NCBI GenBank assembly: GCA_018873245.2
Contig: JAEMBT020000001.1
Span: 11,640,220-11,704,219, forward strand
Length of the DNA: 64,000 nucleotides
Source: Archegozetes longisetosus
Lineage: Eukaryota; Arthropoda; Arachnida; Sarcoptiformes; Trhypochthoniidae
Direction of reading: 5' to 3'
Shown here: positions 1 to 12,180 of the stretch, in pieces
Layout: each line of letters starts with the position of its first letter
Position numbering within the stretch: the stretch's first letter is position 1
Program-made: the position numbers and the translations under genes
Notes under the pieces: generated by a model
What the model was told of the DNA's origin: nothing
What the model saw: the letters and a program-made list of their open reading frames with translations, nothing else
Databases searched by the model: none

Positions 1-372
1 AAACATTTGAGTCAAAGTCAAATGCAACGCTATAGTAATGACTGAAAGGGGATTTCTAACAGACTATGAGATTCTTGCCAATGCAAGCACCGTCACACCC
101 CATCAATATATATATCTTTGGAAAGGTCTTGAAGAGTAGATCAACTTTGTCTATAGAATCAACTTGGCAGTTCGTGTCCTAAGGTCGCTAGAGGGCGAAA
201 ACTGTACACCCGCCTAAATAGAATATAGATATGATCTGGTTATGGTTTTATACTAAATCAACGATGATGAATCTATATTTCGAGGTTTTATTATGACATC
301 TCTTATAGCTACTGAGATGTGTGACCAGACCCTGGATTGAGTAGGGGTCATAATGGTTTTAGGCCAGGTACA
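1..372 (+). repeat. Interspersed repeat R1, copy 1
   Basis: A block of about 370 bases, truncated by the window start, that recurs at 2067-2425 in the same orientation and in part, inverted, at 2926-3150. Shared landmarks are AACATTTGAGTYAAAGTCAA, ACCGTCACACCCC, GTAGATCAACTTTGTCTAT, TGTACACCCGCC and the 3' part GGGGTCATRATGGTTTTAG. It has no ORF and I do not recognise the family. Confidence 0.8.
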
Positions 373-2066
373 AATGTGAATATAATAACTGGGAAATAAA
401 ACGCAAATCGAAATAGTTTACTATTGCAATATTTACTCGAATTTGCCGGATTCTCACTTGTATAAACTGTAATGCATACTATTTTCGAAAGAAAAGTATT
501 TCAATTCATTGAAAAGTATTGTAATCCGTAACTTACACGTTATGAAACACGAAATTAAACCAATTCCAAATACGATTTGTGATATCTGCATGGTTTTCTT
601 ATTTGTATCAAATCTTATTTTCATATATTGCAGTAGACCATTCAGAATACCAAAACTTCCATATAATATGAGAACTATAGGAATCGATGGTCTCAGAGGA
701 CAGTCATTGACAAAAACGGAGCCTTTTATGTGATAAAATAATGCTTTCATAGTATGAGTTGTATAGCTATCAAGTCTTCAATTGAAGGTCAAATTTGTTA
801 CCAAATGATAATATCATCGAATGTCCGATGAATGTGAAGCCAAGAGAAGCTTTGAATTTTTCAGATTATTAACACAAACATTTGTATCATTTTTTTTATA
901 AATAAAAAATTTTTAAAAATTGACCGATTCTACAGAGATATGACTTTTTGATAGGTTCAGTCACTTTCACTCTATATTTTGCTTTTGGTTTCACTTTTTG
1001 TCTCATAGGTTCACATTCTTCTTTTTCATGTTCGCCAGACTCTACATTTTCACCAGACATTATTATCTCAATCAAAGAATTTTCAACAAATTTTTAAGTT
1101 ATAATAACAAATCAAATAAGTAAAACTTAGGAAATATTTTACTCATTAAATACGACTTTATTTATTTATTGTTGATAAATGATTTGATTTTAAGTATCAC
1201 TAATAGAAACTAAAGATAATTGAAATCTAAATGTCATGAGTCGAGAATCATGTTTTAGGTGACTTCTCTTTGATTACTTTTTTATGCGCAGTGGTTTCCT
1301 CTACTAATCCACTTAAGTATTTGCTTTGTTTGAACTGAAAAAGTTACTTCACTTTGTTGGCTATGAAAGGGAAAACTGTTACTGATATTTTTGTTTCACT
1401 CAATGCAATTTTAATTTGGCTTAGATTATGACTTAGGTATGTAAGCCTCGAGTATTGACGACAAAGATTAAAAGCTGCTTTGTTCAAATTCAACTTATAT
1501 CAGAATTCGATGATTAAGAGCAACCAGAAAATAATTTCTAATAATTCCATATTTCTAATTTCATATTTAAATTCAAACAATCGTTTAAGTATTTGATCAA
1601 TCCAACTATTGCTATAATATTACTTTTTAAAAAATGTATAATTTATTTGATATATAAATTTTTGCAATCAATTATATATTTTCATAATTTGATTTGATTA
1701 ATACAATTGACATATTTAAATTTGTTTATCAGAAAATTGATTAGATATTATGGATACTGAACTACATTAGTTTATATTTGTAAGTTTTGTGTTATTAAAC
1801 TATAAGTTATTTTACTCATATTTTAACTTGTTTTATTGAAATTATAGCTAAAATATACATGATTCCAAAGACCTTAATTTTTACTAATGAGCTTGCCTTC
1901 AATAATTTTAGTGATCATATAGTGTTTGAGGCATTGCGGAAATTTGATGAAAATATTGAAAAAATTTTCAAATTGGTATATTCTTACATATAATTTATAT
2001 TTACTTGATTTAGAGTCAAAATGTCAATAGAAAGCTAAAAAAATTGTTTTTATATACTTAATTTAT
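373..2066. other. No gene seen
   Basis: AT-rich sequence between the first two R1 copies. Short open frames on both strands near 450-750 show no domain, and I find no repeat or RNA gene. Confidence 0.5.
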
Positions 2067-2425
2067 AAACATTTGAGTTAAAGTCAAATGCAACGCTATA
2101 GTAATGACTGAAAGCGGATTTCCAACAGACTATGAGATTCTTGCCAATTTAAGCACCGTCACACCCCAGCAATATATATATCATTGGAAAGATCTTGAAG
2201 AGTAGATCAACTTTGTCTATAGAATCAACTTGAGAGCTCGTGTCCTAAGGTCGTTAGTGGGCGTAAACTGTACACCCGCCCCAATAGAATATAAATATGA
2301 TCTGGTTATGGTTTTATACTAGATCGACTATGCTGAATCTATATTTCGAGGTTGCATTAGGATATCTCTTATAGCCACTGAGATGTGTGACCAGACCCTG
2401 GATTGTGTAGGGGTCATGATGGTTT
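2067..2425 (+). repeat. Interspersed repeat R1, copy 2
   Basis: Nearly full-length second copy of the repeat at 1-372. With the inverted partial copy at 2926-3150 it brackets the GC-rich segment 2430-2925, so the three parts may form one fold-back element of about 1.1 kb. Confidence 0.8.
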
Positions 2426-2429
2426 TAGA

Positions 2430-2925
2430 GGGATGGTGGCCATCCAGGAACCCGCTAGGGGGGCCTGGACATCTGAACCTCTGGGAGTGTCTGTTTAGAC
2501 AAATGGCTGCTTATGCCAGCCCTGGACTGAGAGCAGGGGCTTGGTAAGGCAGTCAGCAGACCTCTCAGAGTAAACCATTCCTCCTGAGTTTTATCTAAAA
2601 GCCAAATGGAGAGCGCACTGGGTGCCCACATTGCTGGTTACGCCAGCAATCTCCCTCCAGGTCGCGTTGGGTAAAACTTACTTTCCTAAATGTTTACTAT
2701 TTTCCTATTAATTATGGTTTTGTCAAAAATATACTATTTTTTATTAAACCATAGCAGTGGATGCTGTGAGTACCTCATTATACAAGATAATCCGGACTGT
2801 TAGTGGATGAGGGACTTACAGAGCACAACTCCTTGCGGTGTCCCCTGGTAACACAGATTGTAGCTAAGATATACTCCTTATTTACGTATCTACTTTAAAC
2901 TAGTAACTTACTCTATCTCAGTAAA
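2430..2925. other. GC-rich segment between inverted R1 copies
   Basis: Clearly higher in G+C than its surroundings, with short self-similar pieces such as CTTATGCCAGC and GGTTACGCCAGC. It has no long ORF on either strand. Most likely it is the body of a non-autonomous mobile element whose ends are the R1 repeats, but I cannot place it in a family. Confidence 0.4.
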
Positions 2926-3150
2926 TATAAGAGACATCGAAATGCAACCTCAAAATATGGATTTGGCATGATCGATCTAGTATAAAACCATAACCAGATC
3001 ATATCTATATTCTATGAGGGTGGGTGTACAGTTTTCGCCCTCTAGCGGCCTTAGGACATGAGCTGCAAAGTTGATCTACTCTTCAAGATCTTCCCAAAGA
3101 TATGTATATTGCTGGGGTGTGACGGTGCTTGAAATAGATAGTTTTTGGAA
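2926..3150 (-). repeat. Interspersed repeat R1, partial inverted copy
   Basis: Reverse complement of the 3' two thirds of R1: GGTTTTATACTAGATCGA, TGTACACCC and AGCACCGTCACACCCC are all readable on the minus strand. It stops within R1, just before the copy A segmental duplication begins. Confidence 0.75.
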
Positions 3151-3419
3151 ACCCCCTTTGAAGTCCATATATTGTAATCTTCATCAAAAAATTGACATTT
3201 AATTTTTTCCGAATATTTTTGTTGCGAAATATATTTGCAAGAAATAGGCTCTACTATCAACAAAAGATTTTTTTCTGCATTGAAAGCAGACTAATAATAA
3301 TTAATTTTAACTCATTTACGAATTTTCAAAAAATCGAGCTAACAGTTTACGAAGTTGTATATTTAGTTTGAATCAATAAAAGTTTAGTGTGTATGAACTC
3401 CGTTTTCATTTTTAGCTAA

Positions 3420-4170
3420 CATTTGAAAAATAAAGGCTATATGATGTAAAGGTAATATAAAGCTAGAATGTTAGTAAAGCACTACTATATGTAATTGATG
3501 ACGAAATTAAATCAACAAATAATATTATGTCTAACGAAACGAATTTAAAAAATAGTTTAGAGTGTTTATTGTAATAGTACTTTATAGTAAAAGATTTTAT
3601 CAAACTGATTGTTAAAAAATGGTGATAGCCAGTACAAGGCATTCGGAATAGAAGATAGATTTACTAAACTATTAAGGTAATAAAAATCTAAGTGAAAAAG
3701 TTTTAATTATAAGTAATGATTCAGAATGACATGAGTTTTCTCAAAACAAATGCTAAGTTTTGACACTCTTAGTTAACCAAAAGTTTAGAACATTATGCAC
3801 ATTACATGTCACATACTTTGACTTAGGTTAATACAGCACTCTAACATCGGTAATAAATCTTTAAAATCTATAAGCAACTGCATTCTTTTAAGCTGTTATA
3901 ATTCTTTAACTTATTCCTGTTGTGTCACTATTGAAAAGATCTAATTAACATGTTATATTTCATTTACATTGATTCAAAAAGCGTTATAAAACCAAATCTA
4001 TAAAACTATTTTTGCTTATTGTATGCAAAAATTCTTGGAAAATCAAAAAGTAATCCTTAAAAATTACTAAATTCCAAAATTCACCTTAAAGAGAGTTAGA
4101 TAATTTGAAATAAACTACGATATTCGTTTGTAATTATACCTAATTTAATGTAAAATATCGTATTAAAGTA
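3420..4170. other. Intergenic sequence of copy A
   Basis: Diverged counterpart of B 36940-38080, without an ORF. At 3470-3495 it is the unoccupied site for the small element found at 36981-37379 in copy B. Confidence 0.55.
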
Positions 4171-4531
4171 CACTGAAAATCTTTTGAAAGTTCACTACAA
4201 AAAAGTTATATTTTATTAAGTAATAATGTGTAGTTAATCACAAATCAAGATTAATATGATCAACAATTGTTAGTAACTTTATCATAACATAAGTTTTAAC
4301 ATTTGAGTTTTCATAACATTCATAGAAATCACAATTAAATATAGTTAATTGTACTCAAAGAAAATTTGAAGGTCTACAATAATAATTTGAGATTATAATA
4401 TAATAAAAATTCGTTTAATTCTGATTTTAATAAAGCGTATGACCACCTTTAGGCATTATGACCTCACAAAGACGACTTTGCATGCTGTCCACTAATTTAT
4501 TGAGAATTTTGGGAGAAAATTGATACCACTG

Positions 4532-5151
4532 TTAGAAGAGAGAGGTTTCAAAGTTTGCAAGACTGTTTCGCTGTTCAATCGGGATCCTACGGTCCAACTC
4601 ATCCCAAAGGTTCTTAATTAAATCCAGGTTAGGACTTTCGGGTAGCCATCGAAGGACTTCGACATGATTATTTTCTGGAAACTTCTTAATTATGCCCGAT
4701 TTATGCTTTGGGTCGTTGTCTTGTACTAGGATAAAATTATCTCTGGTCCCCATATTTTCTGCAGAGACAAATAAATTGTTTTGTAGAATACCCAGATATT
4801 GGATCTATCCATTTTCCCGCTGGTTTTTGCCAATTGTCCTATCTTGTGTCCCGAAAAGCATCCCTAAACCATGATATATTGTGGGTGTTTAACTCTCTTA
4901 TTGATATTGTCTTTTACAAACTCGTCTCCCGGTCTACGCCATCTCCTTTGGAGACGTCCCGATGAGTTGTCTGTAAATTTAGATTCACCACTCCAAATTA
5001 CACACTCCTAAAATGTTGGGGCATCTACACATATTTTTGCGCGAACTGGAACCCTTTTTCTTAGTTTTAGGCCCAATTATATGGCGTTTTCTAGCCATAC
5101 GACCACGGTAGCCAATTTATTGATAGACTTCCTTATTGTGAACAGACTCAC

Positions 5152-5197
<46 letters not shown>

Positions 5198-5477
5198 CCT
5201 TCATTTCCCGCACAGAAATTTTGCGATTATTCATAACCTCGCGTTTAATTCGAGATTCCATTTTTGGTGTGAATGCCTTCAGTCGATGTCCGCAAGGTAA
5301 ATCTTTTGGTGTTTTTATTGAATTGAACTTGATGATTATCTTAAGCGCCCCCATCTCCTGTGAACTTATCTTGCCTTTTTTATAAATTTCCCGAAGTAAT
5401 CTTCCAGAATTACGCTTGATGATCATTTCGGTCCTTTGTTTCTCAGTTAATTTGCAAGTTTTAGGCGCTTTATTCAC
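4532..5477 (-). pseudogene. Tc1-family transposase remnant
   Basis: The N-terminal part (5477 downward) is a helix-turn-helix-like stretch opening MNKAPKTCKLTEKQRTEM. It is interrupted by a CT dinucleotide run that translates as repeated Ser-Leu. Further on, 4532-4753 holds the Tc1 catalytic signature QDNDPKH and, about 34 residues later, PNLDLIKNLWDEL, the second half of the DD34E triad. Frameshifts separate the two parts, so it cannot encode an active enzyme. Confidence 0.85.
5154..5190. repeat. (GA)n microsatellite
   Basis: Uninterrupted GA dinucleotides lying inside the transposase remnant on the opposite strand. A similar run occurs at 11098-11136. Confidence 0.95.
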
Positions 5478-6065
5478 GCTTATAACATGAAATTATGGTT
5501 AATGTTTATCAAGATTGATTTGATTAAAAACTATAAAATATTATTTAATAATTCTCTTTTTATCGAAAATTCATCGGTATATACTTACATTTGATTTTGA
5601 TAAGAATGCTCTATTTAATTTTGTAAATTAACTAATTAAATACGTGTTCATGCCTATTTTTCTATCGAAAAATATTTTGTTAACATAATATATGACATTA
5701 ATAATGCATTCAATAACTTTTTCGCAAAGTTCAATTAAACTTTCTAGTTTATATTTGTATGGCGTGAACTTCCAGATGATTTTCAGTGTAATTAAAAAGC
5801 TATTGGAAAAAAGTGGGGTCGATTTTTTGAAAATTTAATGTGATGTCTTTTATTTGGTCACGTTTGTGTTCGAATTTCTTACCGTGGCCTATGAAGTATT
5901 GGAAATTCGTCAAAAATTTGTTTTTAAATACAAAGAACAAATATTATCGCAAAATAATAATTAAGTATACTTATATGTATTTATTAAATTTTTGCGAATA
6001 AAGACTTGCCAACTTTTTCGCATATCATATTAAATTTTATATCATATTCGTTTTTATAAATTATA

Positions 6066-7474
6066 CACTAGCGGAAATGGAAATTGGAACACCAATAAGG
6101 AGTGCTTAGATCTTCTTGAAACTTCACCATTCCAATGAGTACATAACTCTTTGAAATTGATTAAATTTTGGTTATGATTGTTCCGGTAGATTCTTAGTAA
6201 TAACTTTTATTGTGGAAAAGGCTATTTTTTGTTTAGACAAAAGGAGACAAAACTGTGTTTTGAAAAAATTCTCAAAAGTGAAAATTCTTTGATTTGAGTC
6301 AACAATGCCAAGAAGACGTACAAGAGCTCCATATCAACATTTATCGGAGTTCGAACGGGGCCGAATCATTGGGATGTGTGAGGCTGGGATGAAAAGACGA
6401 GCTGTTGCTGAAAAAATGGGTCGAGAGCCATCGAATGTTCAACGAGTTTGGCAGCAATGACAAGCAGAGGGCAAACATACCCGGAGACCGGGCACAGGTC
6501 CTCCCAGAAAGACGACCAAGAGAGAAGACCGACGAATACACCGGATGGCTATGACGACCAGAAGTGCGACCGCAACGCAAATCAGGGCTGCCATCACAAC
6601 AAATGTCACTCCGGGAACAATTTGCAATCGATTGCTCGAAGTTGGACTACGCTCTCGAGTTCCACTGCAATGCCTGCCACTCACGCAATACCATCAACGG
6701 CAACGGCTTAACTTTAGCAGGGCTCGACTTAATTGAACGGCTGAGTGGCAGCGGGTCGTCTTTAGTGATAAATCTCGTTTCTTTTTGGGCCATAGCGATC
6801 GACGCCAGAGTCCGCAGGAGACCGGGTGAGAGAGCAAATCTGGCTGTAATTGTCGAACGCCACACGTCACCGACACCTGGTGTTATGGTTTAGGGCGCCG
6901 TCAGCTACGATGGGCGGTCCGATTTGGTGATTGTTCAGGGCTCGATGACCACTCGGCAATACGGGGATCGGGTCATTAACCCCGTGGTGATACCATTTCT
7001 GGCCACCATCGAAAATGGTATCTTCCAGCAAGATAATGCCCGCTCTCACACCGCAGTTATATCAAGGGAAGCCCTAAGAGAAATTGAGACGCTCGAATGG
7101 CCTGCAAGGTCTGCAGATCTGTCTCTAATCGAACACGTTTGGGATATGATGGGAAGACGGATAAATGCTAACCCTCACCTACCCCAAAATATTGAGGAAT
7201 TGACTCGCCAAGTCCAACAGGCGTGGAGAGACATCCCTCAGGATGACATTCGACGTCTCTTTGATTCGATGCTCCGACGAATATGCTCAGAAGTGCTGCG
7301 CTGCCAATGGAGGCCATACTTCATATTGATTTCTGCTTTTTTTATCAATAAAACTCTTTCGATTAATCTGTGTACCTAATCATTTGTTAAGTATTTAATA
7401 CTCTATAAACCAGCCAATTTTCAATTGGATTCTCTAACTCCTTCATGGTGTTCCAATTTCAATTTCTTCCAGTG
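6066..7474 (+). mobile_element. Tc1-like transposon of high G+C
   Basis: Flanked by TA at 6064-6065 and 7475-7476, with inverted repeats of about 30 bases containing GAAATTGGAACACC. The same junction in copy B (about 38350) has no insertion. The body is about half G+C, strikingly richer than the AT-rich host and than the other Tc1 copies here, which suggests late arrival from a source with different base composition. Confidence 0.9.
6304..7330 (+). pseudogene. Tc1/Tc3-like transposase with stops and frameshifts
   Basis: Starts MPRRRTRAPYQHLSEFERGR and shows a helix-turn-helix region, then RFFLGHS, MV(stop)GAV where the family has MVWGAV, FQQDNARSHTA (second Asp) and SLIEHVWDMM (catalytic Glu). 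Two stops replace expected tryptophans (TGG to TGA near 6457, TGG to TAG near 6890) and there are frameshifts. Most residues are still readable, so inactivation is fairly young. It is flanked by intact inverted repeats and lies just 3' of the copy A GILT gene. Confidence 0.85.
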
Positions 7475-7655
7475 TAATTAGCATTATTTAATACAGAATG
7501 CATCGAATGAATTTCATTGTTTAAAATTGAGATATTCGTTATTACCTTACTATGAGACCGAAGCTCTCAAGTCATTTAAATATTCTTAATATAATTCTTT
7601 AATTTAGATTTTGAATTATTTTAGAAGTTGCGAAGGGTGCAATTGTGGAAGTACT

Positions 7656-9693
7656 TCAGAGATGAAAGCATTCTGAAGGCTTCTCTCCCTTAAAATAAAT
7701 TTTAAAATTAGAAAATGACTTAAAGGGCAATAATTCTAATGTTTAAAATTTAATATTAGTTATTTATCTAATTGATAGGAAGTGAAATAAGAATACCACT
7801 TAAGTTTTATTAAATATAAAAACATTTATGTACTTTATGTGCATTACAGATGAGTGATTTTATGTCGCTAATTGCATCAGGACTATGCAATACACTGATT
7901 GTGATTCATGAAACTTAAAACTGGAGAAATAAATGAATAGAAATTTAATTTTCAATATTATAAACAAACTCATACCAGATTGTAGATTTGGTTTCAGTTT
8001 ATAAGCTTTATAATACATTATTTTCAGTGGATCTTCATCATTATTTTGATAATCTGATTTCGCACATCTGTTTAAACTCTTCCAATCGTATGTAGAGTTC
8101 AAAATAGGTGTAAATTTGTTTCCAGCATCATATGGCTTTGATTTCCAATTTTTTGAAGTTATGGTACAGTTAATAAAACTGATAACGTTCTCCTTCGTGG
8201 ATAATTCAACTCCCAGGGAATACAAATCTATTGCACATGCCTTGAAATAAAACTATGTAAATACGTTTTCTGAGATATACTAGTATTAATATTTGTAGAA
8301 CAAGAATTTTTTGATCTCACATGAATTCGATTAGCGTAACAGTTAATATCTCCATAATTGCAGAAGACTCCACTATCATTAAATACTGATTTACCCCATG
8401 GCGTTAAATCAAATTGAGAAATATCTTTTAAAGGATTTGGTATTGTCATAAGTTTAGATATGAAATCAATCGAGTCATCATTGAATGCCTCATAATACAT
8501 TCCCACACCAACTTTTTCCTTAATGATCTACAATGAAATTAAAAAAATTACCTTTAAGGGGCACTATATATGTATAGATTAATGTATTGAATGTACCATG
8601 AATAAAACCCCACCACAAACCTCATTCACATATTACATATATAACATTGAATAGGATTTGATTTGCCACATTTTAGAAGTGCCGTCTAGTTTGCAGCGCA
8701 ATAAATAGCTCTATTTTCGCTGCTTTTGAGTCAATTTTAAACTGTGAATTATAAATCTCATAATCGTATGCAGATTGACCAAAATAAAACTAAACTCAGA
8801 TAACGCAGTTAAAGGCTTTTTACAATTTGATATTTAATCGAAAGTAATATCAATTACTCATATACTGAAAATTTGACCAAAATCAACTTTTATTAATCTA
8901 ATGTGGTAAACAAAAATAGTGTTTAGAAATGTTCTCCACAACATATGCTTGTTAATGTTATTAATGTCAGTAGTAGTCGTATTTGTTGGTCCTTATTTTA
9001 TCAAATTTATCAGCAAATTCTTCCCTAGTTCGATCACAAGACTTAGTTAACAAATAATTTTTATAAATAAAAACTTTTTGTTTTAATGAGAACACTATTT
9101 TAAATTCTACTTTTGTTTTTATCTTAAACATTATAATTAAAAAGTTTACTGTTCTTTTATTTGTTCAAACTTCATTCATAAGTTGTATCTAATCGATGCG
9201 TAATGTTAAAGAAAAATTGTACTCAAAATCTGAGTTTAGTTTTATTTTGGACAATCTGCATACGATTATAAGATTTATAATTCACAGTTTAAAATTGACT
9301 CAAAAGCAGCGAAACTAGAGCTATTTATTGCGCTGCAAACTAGACGCCACTTCTAAAATGTGGCAAATCAAATCCTATTCAATGTTATATATGTAATATG
9401 TGCCTCATTCATAAGTGATTGGCAAATAAATGAATATTTTTCATTTCACTGCCACTTATCCACGGTTACCGAGTATTAAAAAATATTACCTTCTCTTTAC
9501 TCTATCATTATGGGTTAAAGATAAGTTCTGAAAAGTTGTCTATGTTCAATGCCAACATGAAATAAAAACTAATCAAATAAGTTACCTTATATCTGTTATA
9601 TAACTCCTGTGAGGACACAATATTCAGGTTAATTAGATTGACAACCAATAATTGATTTAAAAACCACATAAACAATCTAAAATTAATTTTCAT
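7656..9693 (-). pseudogene. GILT-like protein, copy A, with nonsense codon
   Basis: Five exons, all phases matching: 9586-9693 (signal peptide, MKINFRLFMWFLNQLLVV), 8321-8527, 7976-8240, 7834-7913 and 7656-7688. The GILT signature C-x-Y-G-x3-C-x2-N-x3-A-C spans the exon 2/3 junction (FCNYGDINCYANRIH then AC). At the position of the family's redox CxxC (in YYEALCxxC) this protein has YYEAFNDDS, so both catalytic cysteines are gone. The conserved VPW of exon 4 reads V-S-stop (TGA at 7906-7908), removing the last 35 or so residues. A 776-base fold-back element sits in intron 1. Without that stop this would be a secreted protein of normal GILT length; with it, a pseudogene or a truncated product. 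Confidence 0.8.
8627..9402. mobile_element. Fold-back element in intron 1 of GILT copy A
   Basis: Two nearly identical inverted arms of about 185 bases (8627-8812 and 9218-9402) surround a 405-base AT-rich spacer. The arms begin CACATATTACATATATAACA. The direct repeat CCTCATT flanks both ends (8620-8626 and 9403-9409). Copies B (about 40222) and C (about 31532) have the uninterrupted sequence. No ORF. Confidence 0.85.
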
Positions 9694-11094
9694 TTTCACT
9701 TTTACTATAATTACAAAAATATAAAAAGAGATTTAAAATAGGTGTGAACTCTGAGTATTGACTTCAGATGAAACATTTGTCAGAGACTCGATAAAAATTT
9801 GTCAGGAACAATATAATATTTTATTATAAAAGTGAATGATTGTACGCTTCATGGTTGCTTAAAGACTTGACATTATATATGTCATGATTATATGTTACTC
9901 TTAGTCACTTGTATCAATGATTGATAGCAAAAATATTAGATTCATGAAGAAGATAAACTAACTGTGAGCCGCGCTGAGTTGAAGTTGAGGCTGTTGAACT
10001 TCAATGTCAATAAAGGCAGATAACATTAACTGTAAAATTGTCATGACTATTTAACTGCTTTTCATTTGTTAGTAAAATAGGTATCAAATCGTCACCTCAG
10101 TGCTATAATGCGCTAACTCGAAAATTTTCACAAAATGAGTTAATGCCACTTTTGAAGTAAGTTATCAAAACTATAAATTGCTCGAATTGAATCTGAAAAT
10201 TTTCAAGTAGATTTCCCGAAATCGGTTGTGCGATAGAGCGCTATCTTTTTATTGCCAAAATTTTAAGTGCTATATTACGCTAACTCTTTTAATTTTTTAT
10301 TTAAGCATCAAATCGATTATTTCATGCATAAAATCAGAAAGAAAATAATATTAATATTTTCAACCTATTCATGCTGAACTAAGTCTCGACGAGCATTGTT
10401 TCGTCCTAAGACCTTATTAATCTCTCTAAATCTTAATCATTGAAGATTCAATGAGTTATGTATTCGATCGGATCTTCATCGATTTTTATCAGATCGTTAC
10501 ATAATTCTTTAATAAATTATATCAATTATTATTCTTGTATTCTAATCCTCAGAATGGATGTTTGTCTGTAAAGACATGTGTTCTAGAAATGAATTCTTAA
10601 AAAATTTTGTTCTCATTAATAAGTCAAATAAGTCAATGAATTTTCAAATTAACGCAAGCAAAATAATTAAATGAATTGATCAAACGTTCAAATATAATCA
10701 AATTAGTTTAGCTGAAAATCTGTAATTAATTAACTTCGAACAAATTCATCACTTATAATGAGAAATCATAAACATGATTAATACTTAGTTTTAATACTAA
10801 TACCTTATTTGTTGAAATTACACTAACAATAAGAAATTGATTGTTTCCCAGTAATTAAATTGATATTTCGACTTAGGTTGATTGATGACAAATATAGAGA
10901 ACTTATTTTGATTTCCTGCTAAAAATCTAAGTAAATATTTGATTGAAGTTCAATACTTTATGATCAGTATAAATGTGAAAAATAAAGGATTGGCAACAAA
11001 TAACTTCAAATCAATAATAACTATTAACTATAGTTATAGTTAGTTCACTAATTTCTGGAACATCTTTAAAGATTGAATTTTTTTGCTAAAAATT

Positions 11095-11097
<3 letters not shown>

Positions 11098-11136
<39 letters not shown>
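11098..11136. repeat. (GA)n microsatellite
   Basis: Uninterrupted GA dinucleotides inside the 10090-12342 element. Confidence 0.95.
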
Positions 11137-11137
<1 letters not shown>

Positions 11138-11514
11138 CCTTTTAGGCGTATCGACATTTGAAAGGAATTGAAAAGGAGAAAAAATATATGAAAATAATGG
11201 TTGAATAGAGGTTTGCAATTAAGGGAGGTGTTTCTCATAAGTCTATGTTATGTTATGTTCATATCATCATTGATTATGTTTAAGAACAAGCTTCAAATCA
11301 ATGAGCTGACGCTTTTAGAATCAATAAATTCTATAAGTTTTTCAATAAGGTTCATTTATATTCTTACGATTTTTTATCTATAAGTAAGTATTTTTGAGGA
11401 TCATTGAGTTAGCGCATTATAGCACTGAGAATTTAAGAATTTTTCAGAGCCAGAAAGCGCTAACTCAGAAATCTGGTTCCGATTACGGGTAGTTAGGAAG
11501 TTACAGGATTCATA

Positions 11515-12180
11515 CACTAGTGTACAAAAGTAATTTTCGCCATTGTTTTAAAAGCATTTGTTTTATATGAGATTTTTCGATAAGATCAAGTAATTCTAAC
11601 AACCCAAGATTAATTGGGTTTCTCTCTGCAAAAATGAAAAGTATTATCGAAAAACATCAACATATTCGAAGATTGTTAAAATCGAATCAGTTCTAATTAT
11701 GGAAAAGTACCCTATTTAAAAACAGATTTTTAAGGCTCGTTTACATCCCATTAAAACCAATGCTAAAGTAAAAGATGTCGAGAATCTGTTTTTAAATAGG
11801 GTACTTTTCCATAATTAGAACTGATTCGATTTTAACAATCTTCGAATATGTTGATGTTTTTCGATAATACTTTTCATTTTTGCAGAGAGAAACCCAATTA
11901 ATCTTGGGTTGTTAGAATTACTTGATCTTATCGAAAAATCTCATATAAAACAAATGCTTTTAAAACAAAGGTGAAAATTACTTTTGATCACCAGTTATGA
12001 TACATTTTTTCAAATTACTCCTAAACTATACAATAGATTTAAGTCATTTTTACTGTCATTATTCAATAATAAACTCTCTATTTAAAAACTATTCTTGATT
12101 ATTTCTATTAACAGGCGTTTTAATTTTATTGAACTTTTTCTAAAATTTTAGCGAACGAAAATTACTTTTGTACACCAATG
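11515..12180. mobile_element. Nested Tc1-type element containing a near-perfect palindrome
   Basis: Inverted ends TGTACAAAAGTAATTTTCG at both termini and TA at 11513-11514 and 12181-12182. The left 210 bases (11523-11731) are repeated inverted at 11783-11992 with almost no mismatch, around a 51-base spacer (11732-11782). The transcript of either strand would form a hairpin with a stem of about 205 bp. Confidence 0.85.

Larger units (their letters stand above)
4171..5788 (-). mobile_element. Tc1-like transposon with intact ends
   Basis: A 1.6 kb insertion with 28-base terminal inverted repeats (CACTGAAAATC followed by a GAAGTTCAC core), flanked by TA duplications at 4169-4170 and 5789-5790. 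The paralogous site in copy B (about 38077) reads straight through, so the insertion followed the A/B duplication. The internal transposase is decayed. Confidence 0.9.

Noticed and set aside
509-733. Overlapping open frames on both strands at 454-750
   Set aside because: No domain, start context or homologous block; they look like chance frames in AT-rich DNA.
5148-5477. A Ser-Leu repeat protein
   Set aside because: The Ser-Leu run is the translation of a dinucleotide microsatellite inside a Tc1 transposase remnant.
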